Shown here in pieces: positions 12,047-22,179 of a stretch of 64,000 bases of DNA. Position numbers and translations under genes: made by a program. The notes below the pieces were generated by a model. It saw only the letters and a program-made list of their open reading frames with translations. It made no database searches and was not told the DNA's origin. Numbering within the stretch: position 1 is the stretch's first letter; each line of letters begins with the position of its first letter. The DNA is from Primula veris (taxonomy: Eukaryota > Streptophyta > Magnoliopsida > Ericales > Primulaceae). The stretch covers positions 20,236,814-20,300,813 of the forward strand of contig OY821740.1 of NCBI GenBank assembly GCA_963682055.1, read 5' to 3'.

Positions 12047-13996
12047 CTACTTAGATCTCTGTCTCATCTTTCGGCGCTTCCTCTTCAACCTCCTCATGCG
12101 CTTCTTCTTCCACTGCAAATATGACAAGACATTAGTCAAAATATATCCATTATAGCAAAACGTAGAAGAAAACAAGTAAAAATAAAAACGGTGTATAATT
12201 TGGTTTTCAATACTATCTTAACACTGTTGTCAACAATGCATTTCATCAACAAATGATAAATCTAAAATTCCAAAACAAGTGACTGACATGATTTACATTT
12301 TCAGACAATGAATTTTCTGTTAAAATAATCAATATTTTTTCAACAAAAGAAAGATACCAGAATTGAATGCTTATCTCAAACTATCATTCAGGGTCAAAAT
12401 TAACTTGGGACAAATGTAAAGAACAGATTTAACCAACAGTAACGATAGCGCAAATTATAACTGGTATTAGATAAAACATACAAAAGACATAAAAAAGTTG
12501 GAACCTTTTAAACTAGATTGTGATAGAACAAAATAAAAGATGCAGCCAATTCTACATATATATTTGAAAACTAACAAAAAAATAAACACATGCCAGAATA
12601 AAGATAAACAACACATGCCAGAATAAAGATAAACAAAACACTACCAACTATAAGAAAGACAGTTAAGTACACAAATATAAACGAATTTCCTCAAACCACA
12701 TCGAAGATACCATAAACGACATCATCACAACACTTGCTACTCTTCTAAAAACTAAAAGTTATCATTTTGAAAATGGTTGAAAACTTAAAATTGTGCAACA
12801 GAACAATTGTGCACATCAAAACTTGTCACAGCCTGGATATCAATCTAAATACAAATAGGCCATGTTTGTTTTCAGTGTAGGAGGAGGTATATTATTAATG
12901 ATACTATGGGACCCACCTTATATTGTGGGTCCTACCTTATATTGTGGGACCCACCGTATATCGTGTTTGCTTACACAATTAGTGATTGGTATTATATAGG
13001 GTTTAGTGCTAATTGTACTACATTTTAGCCCTAATAAGGTATAACTAACAACACCTATCTGGTGTTATTTTTTGTACCACTCATAATATACCTAGTCAAA
13101 ACTTCGCTTTATACTATGCGAACAAACATGACTTTAAGGGACTGTTTGGTATAGGTGTTTCAAAACTTGGCTTATTTTGTTTATAACCTTGTATGCTGGT
13201 ACTACATTGACCGAGCATAAAACATTAGTCTTCAAATTTACATTTCACATAAACAAACAGATAAAAACCATGGTAGCCAATTTTTCTCGTAGTACCTATT
13301 AAAATTTCTTAGATTAAATCTCATGCCAAACATGTCCTAAAGAATAAGCAGTTTATCAGATAAAAGCATGATAAAAACAACCTAGCTAATAATATCTAAA
13401 CAGAGATTAAAAGTAAAATGGCAAAATACGTTATCAAACCAAAGACAACTAATATTATCATAACAATTACTACTCTTCTGACAACTAAAAGTTTATCATT
13501 TTATAATTAATTAAAAACAACTAAAGGACTGTTTGATTTAAAACTTGGCTTATTATTTATAACCTAATTATCAATAAATATCATGGTGCCCAAACTTTTT
13601 AGAGGTATTAATAAAATTTGTCAGCTTAAATCACATGCCAAAAAAGCCCTAAATAATAGTGTAAGCAGTTTTAACAGATAAAGGGGTAATAAAAATAATC
13701 CAGCTCAAGAATTTTTAAAAATAAAATCAATACGGATCACATACAAAGCATACATATATTTAAAAATTAATCTTACCCACTAATATTTATATAACCAAAG
13801 ACTAAAATAAAATATAATCAAATAAACCCATCCAAGGAATCAGTAAGGAACATATGTAGATAAATTAGCAATGAAAAAAACAAAGCATCTCAATATCTAA
13901 TTTCTCAATAAATAAACAAAAAAAGAAACGCAAAATTCAGAATAAAAATATAACAATAAAGATAAAAAAAAAAAGATATAATACCTTAGCCCTCAT
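12047..13996 (-). CDS. RPL41: Ribosomal protein eL41 (60S)
   Basis: Two tiny exons. Exon 1 (13996-13985) encodes MRAK and ends at AAG|GTATTA. Exon 2 (12112-12047) follows TTTGCAG and encodes WKKKRMRRLKRKRRKM to RQRSK and TAG. The joined product is 25 residues, the normal length of eL41, the smallest and most basic protein of the large ribosomal subunit. The splice after codon 4 joins in phase. The 1.87-kb intron (12113-13984) contains at least three small inverted-repeat elements. A TATA box, a pyrimidine-rich leader and TGGGCT boxes upstream fit a highly expressed ribosomal-protein gene. It is easily missed because of its size. Confidence 0.95.
12855..13127. mobile_element. PIF/Harbinger-like MITE in the eL41 intron
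   Basis: The left end GGCCATGTTTGTTTTCAG and the right end GCGAACAAACATGACTT are inverted copies. The interior is short, with repeated GTGGGACCCACC. End sequences of this form are common in PIF/Harbinger MITEs; I could not settle the 3-bp target duplication. Confidence 0.5.
13131..13345. mobile_element. Small MITE in the eL41 intron
   Basis: The left end is TTTAAGGGACTGTTTGGTAT and the right end is ATGCCAAACATGTCCTAAA, inverted copies of each other. A more degenerate relative lies at about 13524-13655 (AAAGGACTGTTTGA to GCCAAAAAAGCCCTAAA). Confidence 0.5.
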
Positions 13997-14049
13997 GATG
14001 GGAGATAACAGGAAAATGCACTATCAACTTTCTCTCACTAAATAAAGAG

Positions 14050-14210
14050 GTGGGTTTTAGAGAGAGAGAGAGAAAGGCAGTGTGTGAGTGAACAATATTA
14101 AGAAGTATATTTTTGTTTATATAGTGCTAGGGCTTTGGGGATAAGACTCTTAATGGGCTTTATAATTTTGTATGACCTGGGCTTGTTTATGAATAATATA
14201 TCGGCCCTTC
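14050..14210 (-). promoter_or_regulatory. RPL41: Promoter and leader of the eL41 gene
   Basis: On the minus strand: two site II-type boxes (TGGGCT on plus at 14154-14159 and 14178-14183), a telo-box-like AGCCCTAG (about 14126-14133), a TATA box (TATATAAAC, 14115-14123) about 120 bp from the ATG, and a (CT)n leader (GA on plus, 14053-14072). Site II boxes near telo-boxes are the known signature of plant ribosomal-protein promoters. Confidence 0.7.
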
Positions 14211-14565
14211 AATTTTTTCTATTAGTATAAGATGTACTTTTATCTTTACTCTAATAATTGGATCTGTGACGATATGAGAAACGACGCTGGTGCTACCAGC
14301 TACGTCAATGACTAGCGGTGCATTCAATAGCGGAGGCCTCTGTTACTTAGCTACGATGATCGAGCCTGGTGGTCGTGACGACTGCCATCGGCTGGTTTTT
14401 TGTTTGTACAATGATTGGTTTTTCATCTATATGGTGATTGTTTTTTATATTGGGAGTGGTTTTACAAATTCAATAAAATTTGTAATTTTAAAATCGGTCA
14501 TTTAAGTTATATATTCATATATGAGTTAAACCTTAAGCTGCTAAATCAATCAAATTTGACAATTC

Positions 14566-14900
14566 TTAATGGAATTGTCCATTATTTTTATGTCTATTAG
14601 ACGAACGTTTTCTGATTGACTCATATTTCTCTGTTCGTCCATTTTTCCTTGTTACACTCGCTCTCTCTCTCTCTAAATCCTTTATCATTGTAGTCGATGA
14701 CAACTCTAACACATGTCTCTCTTTTTCTCTGGTGGAAACTGACAACAGTTTTGGTATGGTGTTTTTAGGGCATATCTGTCTGGGGAACATTTCGTCTCCA
14801 GCAGTGACAAAATGTAGCAATGGTGGAACATAAGGGGGATGGTTTTGCTGATTGTGAATATGAACCACATTATGGCCTACTACATCTAGATTAGCAAAAT
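14566..14900 (-). pseudogene. Unrecognised open frame with a PMD-like start
   Basis: An open minus-strand frame of about 110 residues. Its beginning, ANLDVVGHNVVHIHNQQ, resembles TNLKPYVYGHNVVHIRDQF of the PMD gene at 22180-24599. The remainder (HPPYVPPLLHFVTAGDEM and a basic C-terminus) is not recognised. It abuts the hAT-like element at 14910. Possibly a captured fragment; it may not be a gene. Confidence 0.3.
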
Positions 14901-14909
14901 CGAAACTAA

Positions 14910-15625
14910 GGGTGAACAATACTCGGTTCGGCTCGACTTTTGACCAAAATACGAGTCAAACCAATTAAAAGTAATTGGTTTGGTTTGATTTTGACCAAAT
15001 TATCGATTGAAACCAAACCAGACCAATAAAAATCAGGTTGGTTCGGGTTGTTTTGGTCGGTTTGTAACATAATGAATGAAAACATGTAACATTGAAAATA
15101 AAACATCTTTTACATATAATAAATATATAACAATTAACAAAAATCATATTTTTAAACGCAATTTATTTACAAAAATCAAAATTTTGAATTAATTAATCAA
15201 TATCTTCAATTGTAAAAGAAAAATCTCCAAATCACGATGTATTAAACTTATTTATTTACAATACTCAGAATTTATATTAGATGTGTTAAGATTCGTCGTA
15301 TAGGCAATGATTCTAATTGTGTTTTGCCTCATTATTTTTATTTTATGTTATTAATAGAGATTAAACTCAACATATTTATTTATAATACTTTATAACTATG
15401 TTTGTAACTTATATTTATAATATATAAAAATATTTATAAATGTATATAAGTAATCGGTTCGGCTCGGTTTGGTTTAGTTTTGAAATCGTCGAAATCACAA
15501 GTTTAACCAATTAAATCGGTTTTTAAAATTTTAAGTCAAACCAAACCAATAGTTAATCGGTTTGGTTCGGTTTTTGATTGGTTTGGTTTGACTAGTTTAG
15601 TTGATTTGGTTCAACTTTTGCTCAC
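14910..15625. mobile_element. hAT-like non-autonomous element
   Basis: It begins GGGTGAACAATACTCGGTTC and ends GGTTCAACTTTTGCTCAC, so the ends are inverted (GTGARCAA). Both flanking blocks carry GGTTTGGTTCGG tracts in inverted arrangement around an AT-rich core. The interior is non-coding. An 8-bp target duplication was not clear. Confidence 0.55.
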
Positions 15626-16261
15626 AATTTGTAAAATTATAATTAAAAAAAGTATAGTTAGAAATCATATAGCGTAATTATGAAATAATTAGATATTTTC
15701 AAAAAGGAAAGCATATACTATAATTAATAATAACTTACCTATCTACAAGTGAAGATCTATGCAATTCAGGCGTAGGACCAACATTTATCCTTGTGTATGC
15801 CTGAAAGTGGAGTCAGTATAAGTGCATCGTTCACCTTTGCTTTTCTTTTTTCATTGTGGTGTTTACCGATTAATATAAGGGAACCCCGGACTTATGAGAT
15901 CCACACCCCGCATTGAATTATTTTACAGCCTTTTTAAAAATTTATCAAAAACCAATTGGATCCACGAGTGACCCGTACTTCACTACTACACGTCTCACGT
16001 AGCCATTAACTCCACCATATTGAATTATTGGTCCATTTTTATAACTTCGAGATGTCTTTTTAAGCTTTCGAAATATTCCGAATCCGGGTCTCTTATAAAA
16101 TTTATAAAGTTTTTTAAAATGATTGAAAAAAAATAATTATTTATTATAAAATCATTTGATTTGATTATATCTAAAAATGAAAAATAGAGCTTATTTGCTA
16201 ACAGGAGAAAACCAGACAAACCCTTAGTAATAGCTATATTTATGTTGTTATTTACATTCTA
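15626..16261. other. Intergenic, no gene seen
   Basis: AT-rich; no exon, RNA gene or clear repeat. Confidence 0.45.
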
Positions 16262-16264
16262 AAA

Positions 16265-16500
16265 CTACCAAGGGCGTTGGCCTGGTGGAATGTCCCTTTA
16301 CTTGATTAGTCGAGGTCTGGTGTTCGAACCTCAGATTTATATCTTTAATTTCAATTAAATTAATTTTAATGTTGTGGGAACTGGGAAGTGATGATACACT
16401 AGAATCGCATTATACAGAGGCTCTTTGCCTATGCTTGATCAAATCTATATTTGCACGTCAGTCTGATCCCAATCTTAACCCCCCTTTTTTTTTCATCTAA
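16265..16500 (+). mobile_element. tRNA-derived SINE
   Basis: A box A-like TTGGCCTGGTGG is followed about 35 bp later by a box B-like GTGTTCGAACCTC, the internal RNA polymerase III promoter of tRNA-derived SINEs. About 230 bp downstream the element ends in a C-run followed by a T-run (CCCCCCTTTTTTTTT). Confidence 0.65.
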
Positions 16501-16510
16501 ACACTCGGAA

Positions 16511-16720
16511 AAATAAATAGTGTGAACAAACAAGATGGATTGAGTTTTGAGGAGTACTAACTACGGTTGTTATAAAAATTGGAAAGTTAGTTCAATTACT
16601 TAATTAAATAAATAGTGTGATCAAAAAAGATGGATTGAGTTTTTGATAAGTACTAAATACGGTTGTTATAAAACTTGGAAAGTTAGTTCAATTAGTTAAT
16701 TATATAAATAGTGTGATCAA
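16511..16720. repeat. 95-bp tandem repeat, 2.2 copies
   Basis: GTGTGA within the AAATAAATAGTGTGA core recurs at 16520, 16615 and 16711, a period of 95-96 bp. The shared unit includes AAGATGGATTGAGTTTT, ACGGTTGTTATAAAA and GGAAAGTTAGTTCAATTA. Copies 1 and 2 differ at only a few positions. Confidence 0.85.
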
Positions 16721-16724
16721 ACAA

Positions 16725-17555
16725 GATGATTGTGCCTATTGATCCAAAAACGATCAAGCTTAGTATTTGAACTGAGAAAATTAATATCAACAATTTATAT
16801 AATAATTCGAGTTACAAATTGCTGGTTATAGAGTAATCCAATACGAATTTTAAAATAGCAATAAGTCTGCACAACAACGGTTCAAATTATATACTAAACA
16901 TTGATAAAGTTATCATACTATAAATTAAATTGATAACCCGTTTTGTCCGACTTTGAGAACCAGTCTAGACGAATTAAACTGCAAAAAACAGTTTGTTCAG
17001 TACCGAGATGTACTCCGCAAGGGCATCGAATCGGTATAAACTTTGTGCAAAAGCAATAACTGGTGTAAAAGATAATATTGTTCTCTGAAAACGGAGGTTA
17101 AGAGTCATTTCGGGAATTGGTAACAAACTCAATCCCAAGTCGATGGGAAATGAGCAATTTGTTGGGCAAAGTTACCATAATTTATTAATATGTATGTATG
17201 AAACTATAATAATTACTACAACATGAAAAAGGATGCAAGTTATATATGTAAATATGAAATCATGACATTAAACATAAACAATGCAAACTCAAAGTTGTTA
17301 TCAAAGAAATTATAACAATTATCGTCGGACAAAACAGGTTATCAATTTAATTTATAGTATGATAACTTTATCAATGTTTAGTATATAATTTGAACCGTTA
17401 TTATGCAGGCTTATTCCTAATTTAAAATTTGTATTGGATTACTCCGAAACCAACAATTGTAACTCAAATTATTATATAAAACTGTTGATATTAATTTTCT
17501 CAGTTCAAATAGTAAGCGTGATCGTTTTTACGAATACACAATATGTCTATTGGAA
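16725..17555. mobile_element. Long-TIR element (about 225-bp inverted arms)
   Basis: The segment 16745-16960 is repeated in reverse at about 17320-17545 with roughly 90% identity by eye. Shared blocks include ACTGAGAAAATTAATATCAA, GAGTAATCCAATAC and ACTAAACATTGATAAAGTTA. The central 360 bp has no open frame. The flanks GCCTATTGA and GTCTATTGG could be an eroded 9-bp target duplication, which would make it a Mutator-type element. Confidence 0.75.
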
Positions 17556-17562
17556 ACAGGGG

Positions 17563-18301
17563 CGGAGCCAACTCAAGTCTAGTGAGAGCTTGTGTCCCCA
17601 CTGGATTTTTAATTAGTAGTATATCTTGAGAATACTTGTTAGTTGTTATAATGTGTCTTAGACTATACATTAAAATCTATTTCCTTGCCTTCTTTATGCT
17701 CAAGTTCAAAACTCATGGGCATTTTTTTCTTTTTTAATCTTTTCCTTTCTTTATACCATTAGACTTATTTTATGCCTTATTAAATTTCTTTGTTTAGTTT
17801 GTTTTCCTTTTATAGTTTAAGTGATGAAGTTTAACCTAAGTCGCATTTATTTTTTTATCATACAAACTAATACATGAAAAATCACTTTTGTTGTCAGACA
17901 CTCTAAAATTGTCTTATTTTTATACAATCAAATTTAGTAGGCATGTGTCGATAAAATATTTGGTTTCTACCTTTAACATATTTAATAACGGATTAATTTA
18001 TAATTTCTCTTATTTATTACATTATTAACTAGTGATATCTTGCTTAGACCAAAATAGTTATTAAAATCATTACACATATTTTTGATTTCGTCAAGAATGT
18101 ATTAAAAAAAAAAGGAATTCTATGGATTAATTTTTCGCCAATGATACAAACATTTTCAATACTATAGCTAAAGACTTGTAATGACATCCTTATTGTACAA
18201 AAAAAAAATTACATCTTTACAATCGTTTTTTAGCTATTAAAAAGATAGTTAACTTATGTCTTAATCATGCTCCACCGAATAGTATTTCTGGCTCTCCCCA
18301 T
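17563..18301. mobile_element. MULE-like element, GGGGCGGAGCC ends
   Basis: It starts AGGGGCGGAGCCAA and ends TCTGGCTCTCCCCAT, inverted copies. The flanks ATTGGAAAC and GTTGGAAAA match at 7 of 9 positions, a worn 9-bp target duplication. It has the same type of end as the element at 707-1280. Non-coding. Confidence 0.55.
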
Positions 18302-21012
18302 GGTTGGAAAATGATTTCCCCTTTGGAAAGTAACCGTGTGTTAACAATAGACTTAATTGTTATAATTAAGTGCCATGTGGCTATATAACACTTGACTCAT
18401 TCATAAATCTCAAGTTGAATATATTTATAGTCTAACAGCATTTTCAATAATTTTGTTATTTTTATTATTAACTAAAATAGTTAGCTAACAATGCATTTTT
18501 TTATCTTCATTAGTTGCGTTAAACTATGTGTTATCTTTATAGATTTTAAAAAATTTGTTAAATTTAACAATATTTTTAATGTTTGTAACTGCTGACATGG
18601 CAAATACAGCTCACAATTAACATTATTATCTCCTATAAATTCTCTTCATAAGAATAATGACAAGTACAATAAAAGATAAATTATTAATTAAAAATTGATA
18701 ACATTGTTAACCTGAAACTAATGTTGTTATTAAATTTAAGATCTTTTTAAATGATGATGTGTCATTATTTAACATTAAAAAGTTAATAAAACTATTGTGC
18801 GTGTTGTAACACGAGTTTACTATATGTTTATATCACATATTTAGGCCAATTTTATTTCTAACATATTATGGTTTATTTGTTTCAAAATAAAAAATAAAAA
18901 AATATTATGGTTTATTATAACCAAAGTTTACATAGCCTATTTCTTTATTCCATAAAACTTAAATAATCAAATCCTCCTAAAATTTGATATAAATTATAAA
19001 CTAAATAAGGTTTATAAACTAGAATTCCAACACAATTTACGTATGCGAGCGAGTCTTGGACAATCGTCATCTCGGTCTCGTCCATTTGATCCACATGTCA
19101 CCATCATCAAAGTCGACTGGGACTCGTAACCACTTCTCATGCCCGAGCCCTAGTCTGCGACCCATGACCTGCAATTGCAGTGGTGTACAAAGCGGTGTGT
19201 GAGCCTGCCACGTGACGCTCTCTGGTTCCTATAATCTTTTTCCCGTCAAGAATAACTACCTTTTTGCCCAACAATTGTAACTTCTCACAGATAGATCCCG
19301 GCAAGTTTTTATAGTTTCGATTCACACCTTTAGTTACAACTTTTTGCATGAACCCTCAACGATTGCAACCCAAATTGCACCTCCTCGTTTCCTATACAAA
19401 TCACCCCCACCATTTAACACATCCGATTCTAATTATGTAATTCTTTCCCCTTATTAGATTTTTGTCGCGATTTTTTATTAGTTTTAAAGAAAGAAACTCT
19501 CACCTTTCAGTTATGGATCCTGAGAATTGTTGATTCCTTTTTTTCTCAACTCAAAATTTCGCCGTTTTTTGTCATCGACGCCGCAAGCCAAAGGGTATAT
19601 AAATTCTCAAGGATAAATTACCGAACAATCAATTCGGTCGAGAAATTATTTATCTTCATCGACCGATCACACGACAATTCAGTTAAACCTTAAAATGCCT
19701 TATATATTTCAAGTCATGCAATAATATAGACTCACATTATAATTAAGGTACCGTACGTGCCTACCCAACTCGTATACAAGTAATCAGAAATAAAATCACT
19801 GTTTATTAAAAATGACGTATCTGGTAATTAAAATGATGCGACCTACCATATCGTAATAAATATAAGAATGTCTAAATTTTATTTTATGAAAGAGGACATC
19901 GACATGGGCTTGTATTTTTCAATAGTAATCTCTACTATATAAGAGTATTGACATTTAAAACAGTGTTGAGATAACATTTTCAATTTTGGTCAGGGGCTGG
20001 AGTTTGTAGGCCAAAATTGAATACATATTTTTTATTTTTTTTTGGAAATAAAATTTCATTAAGCTAAATTATCATACAAATAGGACGATAAAACGATCGG
20101 GCATAACTTGCAATCTAAACTCGTTCGAACTAGATCTAACATATAAAGCTAAATGGTTTGCCGGTTTGTTGAACGATCCTGAAACTCGATCAAAACTCTA
20201 ATTTATGTTGTTAAGGAAATTATGTCGGTATCCTTTTATTTTGCTTTTCATACTGGAAATAATTGTTCATACCAAGTACAGAGACCGCGTGAATTCAATT
20301 GAAAACGAAAATTCCAACCACAGAATGTATGTAGCGTAGATATTTTGTAATTTTCTATTTTTCTCATTTTTGAACCAACAATAAACTTAATACACTTGTG
20401 CACCAACGTGAAAGGGGATCTGGGACGAATATTTTGGCTAATAAGTAATAATTTTTATAAGACTAGAGTTTGAATATACAAATATTAGTAATCGTTTTCC
20501 AGGCATTGTGTGTGCTGCGCGTAATGTAATAAAAATATAGAAAATATGTATAGTTATGATATAAATGTGTGAATAATACAAAAAAAATATAGTTTAAGAT
20601 TTAAAAGAATATTTGGTTGTTAAAAAAAGTTAAATAATTTTATTTGTTTTTAGTTTTTATATTTTTATGGAAGTATAATATTATTATAATTAATATAAAA
20701 ATATATGAGCATTTTTGAAAAAAATTATCTAAATTAGACAGACTGTTAATTTGAATTGACTTATTATAATAGAATGATATTTGTGTTGTATACGGTTACA
20801 TTCAATATGTTAATGATTATTTATCCATACCATAGTTAGCAGTACTATAGCATAACAAAATTAAGTTTTTTTTTTTTATTAAGAGGGACGGTATTTCCAA
20901 ATTTTATTGCAAAATATGGGAACCTAACCCAGATAACAAAATTAAGTTAACAGTATATTTGATAAAATCTTAAAAGTGTTACTTTGTATTTTTTTAGTTA
21001 TTTAGTGTTAAA
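18302..21012. other. Intergenic; unassigned GC-richer block at 19020-19620
   Basis: Mostly AT-rich repeats. The block 19020-19620 is clearly richer in G+C and contains an open minus-strand frame (19137-19349, with LPGSICEKLQLLGKKVVILD) that I do not recognise. Around 20030-20170 a T-run followed by GGAAATAAAATTTCATTAAG looks like an antisense retroposon tail. No gene can be supported. Confidence 0.35.
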
Positions 21013-21021
21013 TATCTGATT
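21013..21021. repeat. Left 9-bp target-site duplication of the MULE
   Basis: TATCTGATT, identical to 28794-28802 at the other end. Confidence 0.9.
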
Positions 21022-21240
21022 GAGGATGGATTTTTAAACAGCAATATTTCTGTAAAAACGCACAGACCGTAGATTAAATCTACGGTTTGCAGTGATTAAT
21101 CTACGGTTTACAGCTATTTCTGAAAAATGATGCAGACCGTAGATTAAATCTACGGTTTGCAGTGAATCACTGTAAACCGTAGATTTAATCTACGGTCTGC
21201 ATCATTTTTCAGAATTTACACAGTCAGTCCCCATTTTTTA
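21022..21240. repeat. Left terminal inverted repeat with palindromic modules
   Basis: The first 39 bp match the right end almost perfectly. Then follow palindromes built on CCGTAGATTAAATCTACGGT, separated by TTTGCAGTGA or TGAAAAATGATGCAG spacers. The left end carries about one palindromic unit more than the right end. Confidence 0.9.
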
Positions 21241-21472
21241 GAAATTACACAGTCAGTCCCTGCGCAAAAATTACACAGACAGTCCATTGAAAACAGAATT
21301 TCATGTTTTTTTTAAAAAAAACAAATTTTTATATTACACTCTCTCTCTCTTTCTCAAAAAAACCCAAATTTTTCATCCATTCCAAAAAAACTCAAATCAA
21401 TCAACCGCAATAACTATCAACTTTCTTAACAAAAAACCCCAAATTATCAATCAAATTTATCCCTAATTCAAG

Positions 21473-22178
21473 GTATTTCTTTTATTCTCTAATTTATTAT
21501 TTATTTTGTGTAATTTCAATTTGTAAAATAGGAAAAAATATATAAAATATGCAAATTGATTATTCACTTAGCTATATATAATTGTTTGTTGTTTGTTGTT
21601 TGTTGTTTGTTTATATTAATCATAGAAATTATAATAATTGTTGATATTTCTTTTATTCTTTAATTTATTATTTATTTTGTGTAATTTCAATTTGTAAAAT
21701 AGGAAAAAATATATAAAATATGCAAATTGATTATTCATTTAGCTATATATAATTGTTTGTTGTCTGTTTATATTAATTATAGAGATTATACTAATTATTG
21801 ATATTTGTCCCATTTAATAAAAAAAGTAAGGTTTTTATTCAAATTTGTTTATTTAGATATTTATTATTAATGGTTTGATCATGATGTTACATGTTTATGA
21901 TGGTTATTTGTTTTGATTGAGAAAAATAAAAATAGTTACGCTTTATTAATATTTACCCGTTTTGAAAATTAGGGGTTTTTATAAAATTATGTTTTTTAAT
22001 TAGTTTGTTTGCCCAAATCACCAATAAAAATTGGGGTTGTTGATAATTTTCCCGTTTTATAAAAAAATTGAGTTTTTATTAAAATTTGTTTAATTAGATA
22101 ATTAGAATAATTGTTTGGTTATCATTAAATGTGTATGTTTCTTATGTTGTTTTTATTGTTAAAAATAAAAATAGTTAG
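21473..22178 (+). other. Leader of the PMD gene: probable 5' UTR intron with a 171-bp duplication
   Basis: CAAG|GTATTT at 21472/21473 and TAGTTAG|GATGG at 22178/22179 could be the borders of a 5' UTR intron ending just before the ATG. Inside, about 21480-21640 is repeated at 21652-21800 (shared TTATTTTGTGTAATTTCAAT and ATATGCAAATTGATTATTCA), a period of 171 bp, with a (TTGTTTG)n run in copy 1. A TC-rich stretch at 21338-21354 may mark the transcript start. Confidence 0.55.
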
Positions 22179-22179
22179 G

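Noticed and set aside
16265..16330. A functional tRNA gene
   Set aside because: Box A and box B are present, but no cloverleaf can be folded and a SINE body and tail follow.
21060..21210. CRISPR-like regular repeats
   Set aside because: The repeats are palindromic TIR modules of a transposon in a plant genome; there are no unique spacers of constant length.
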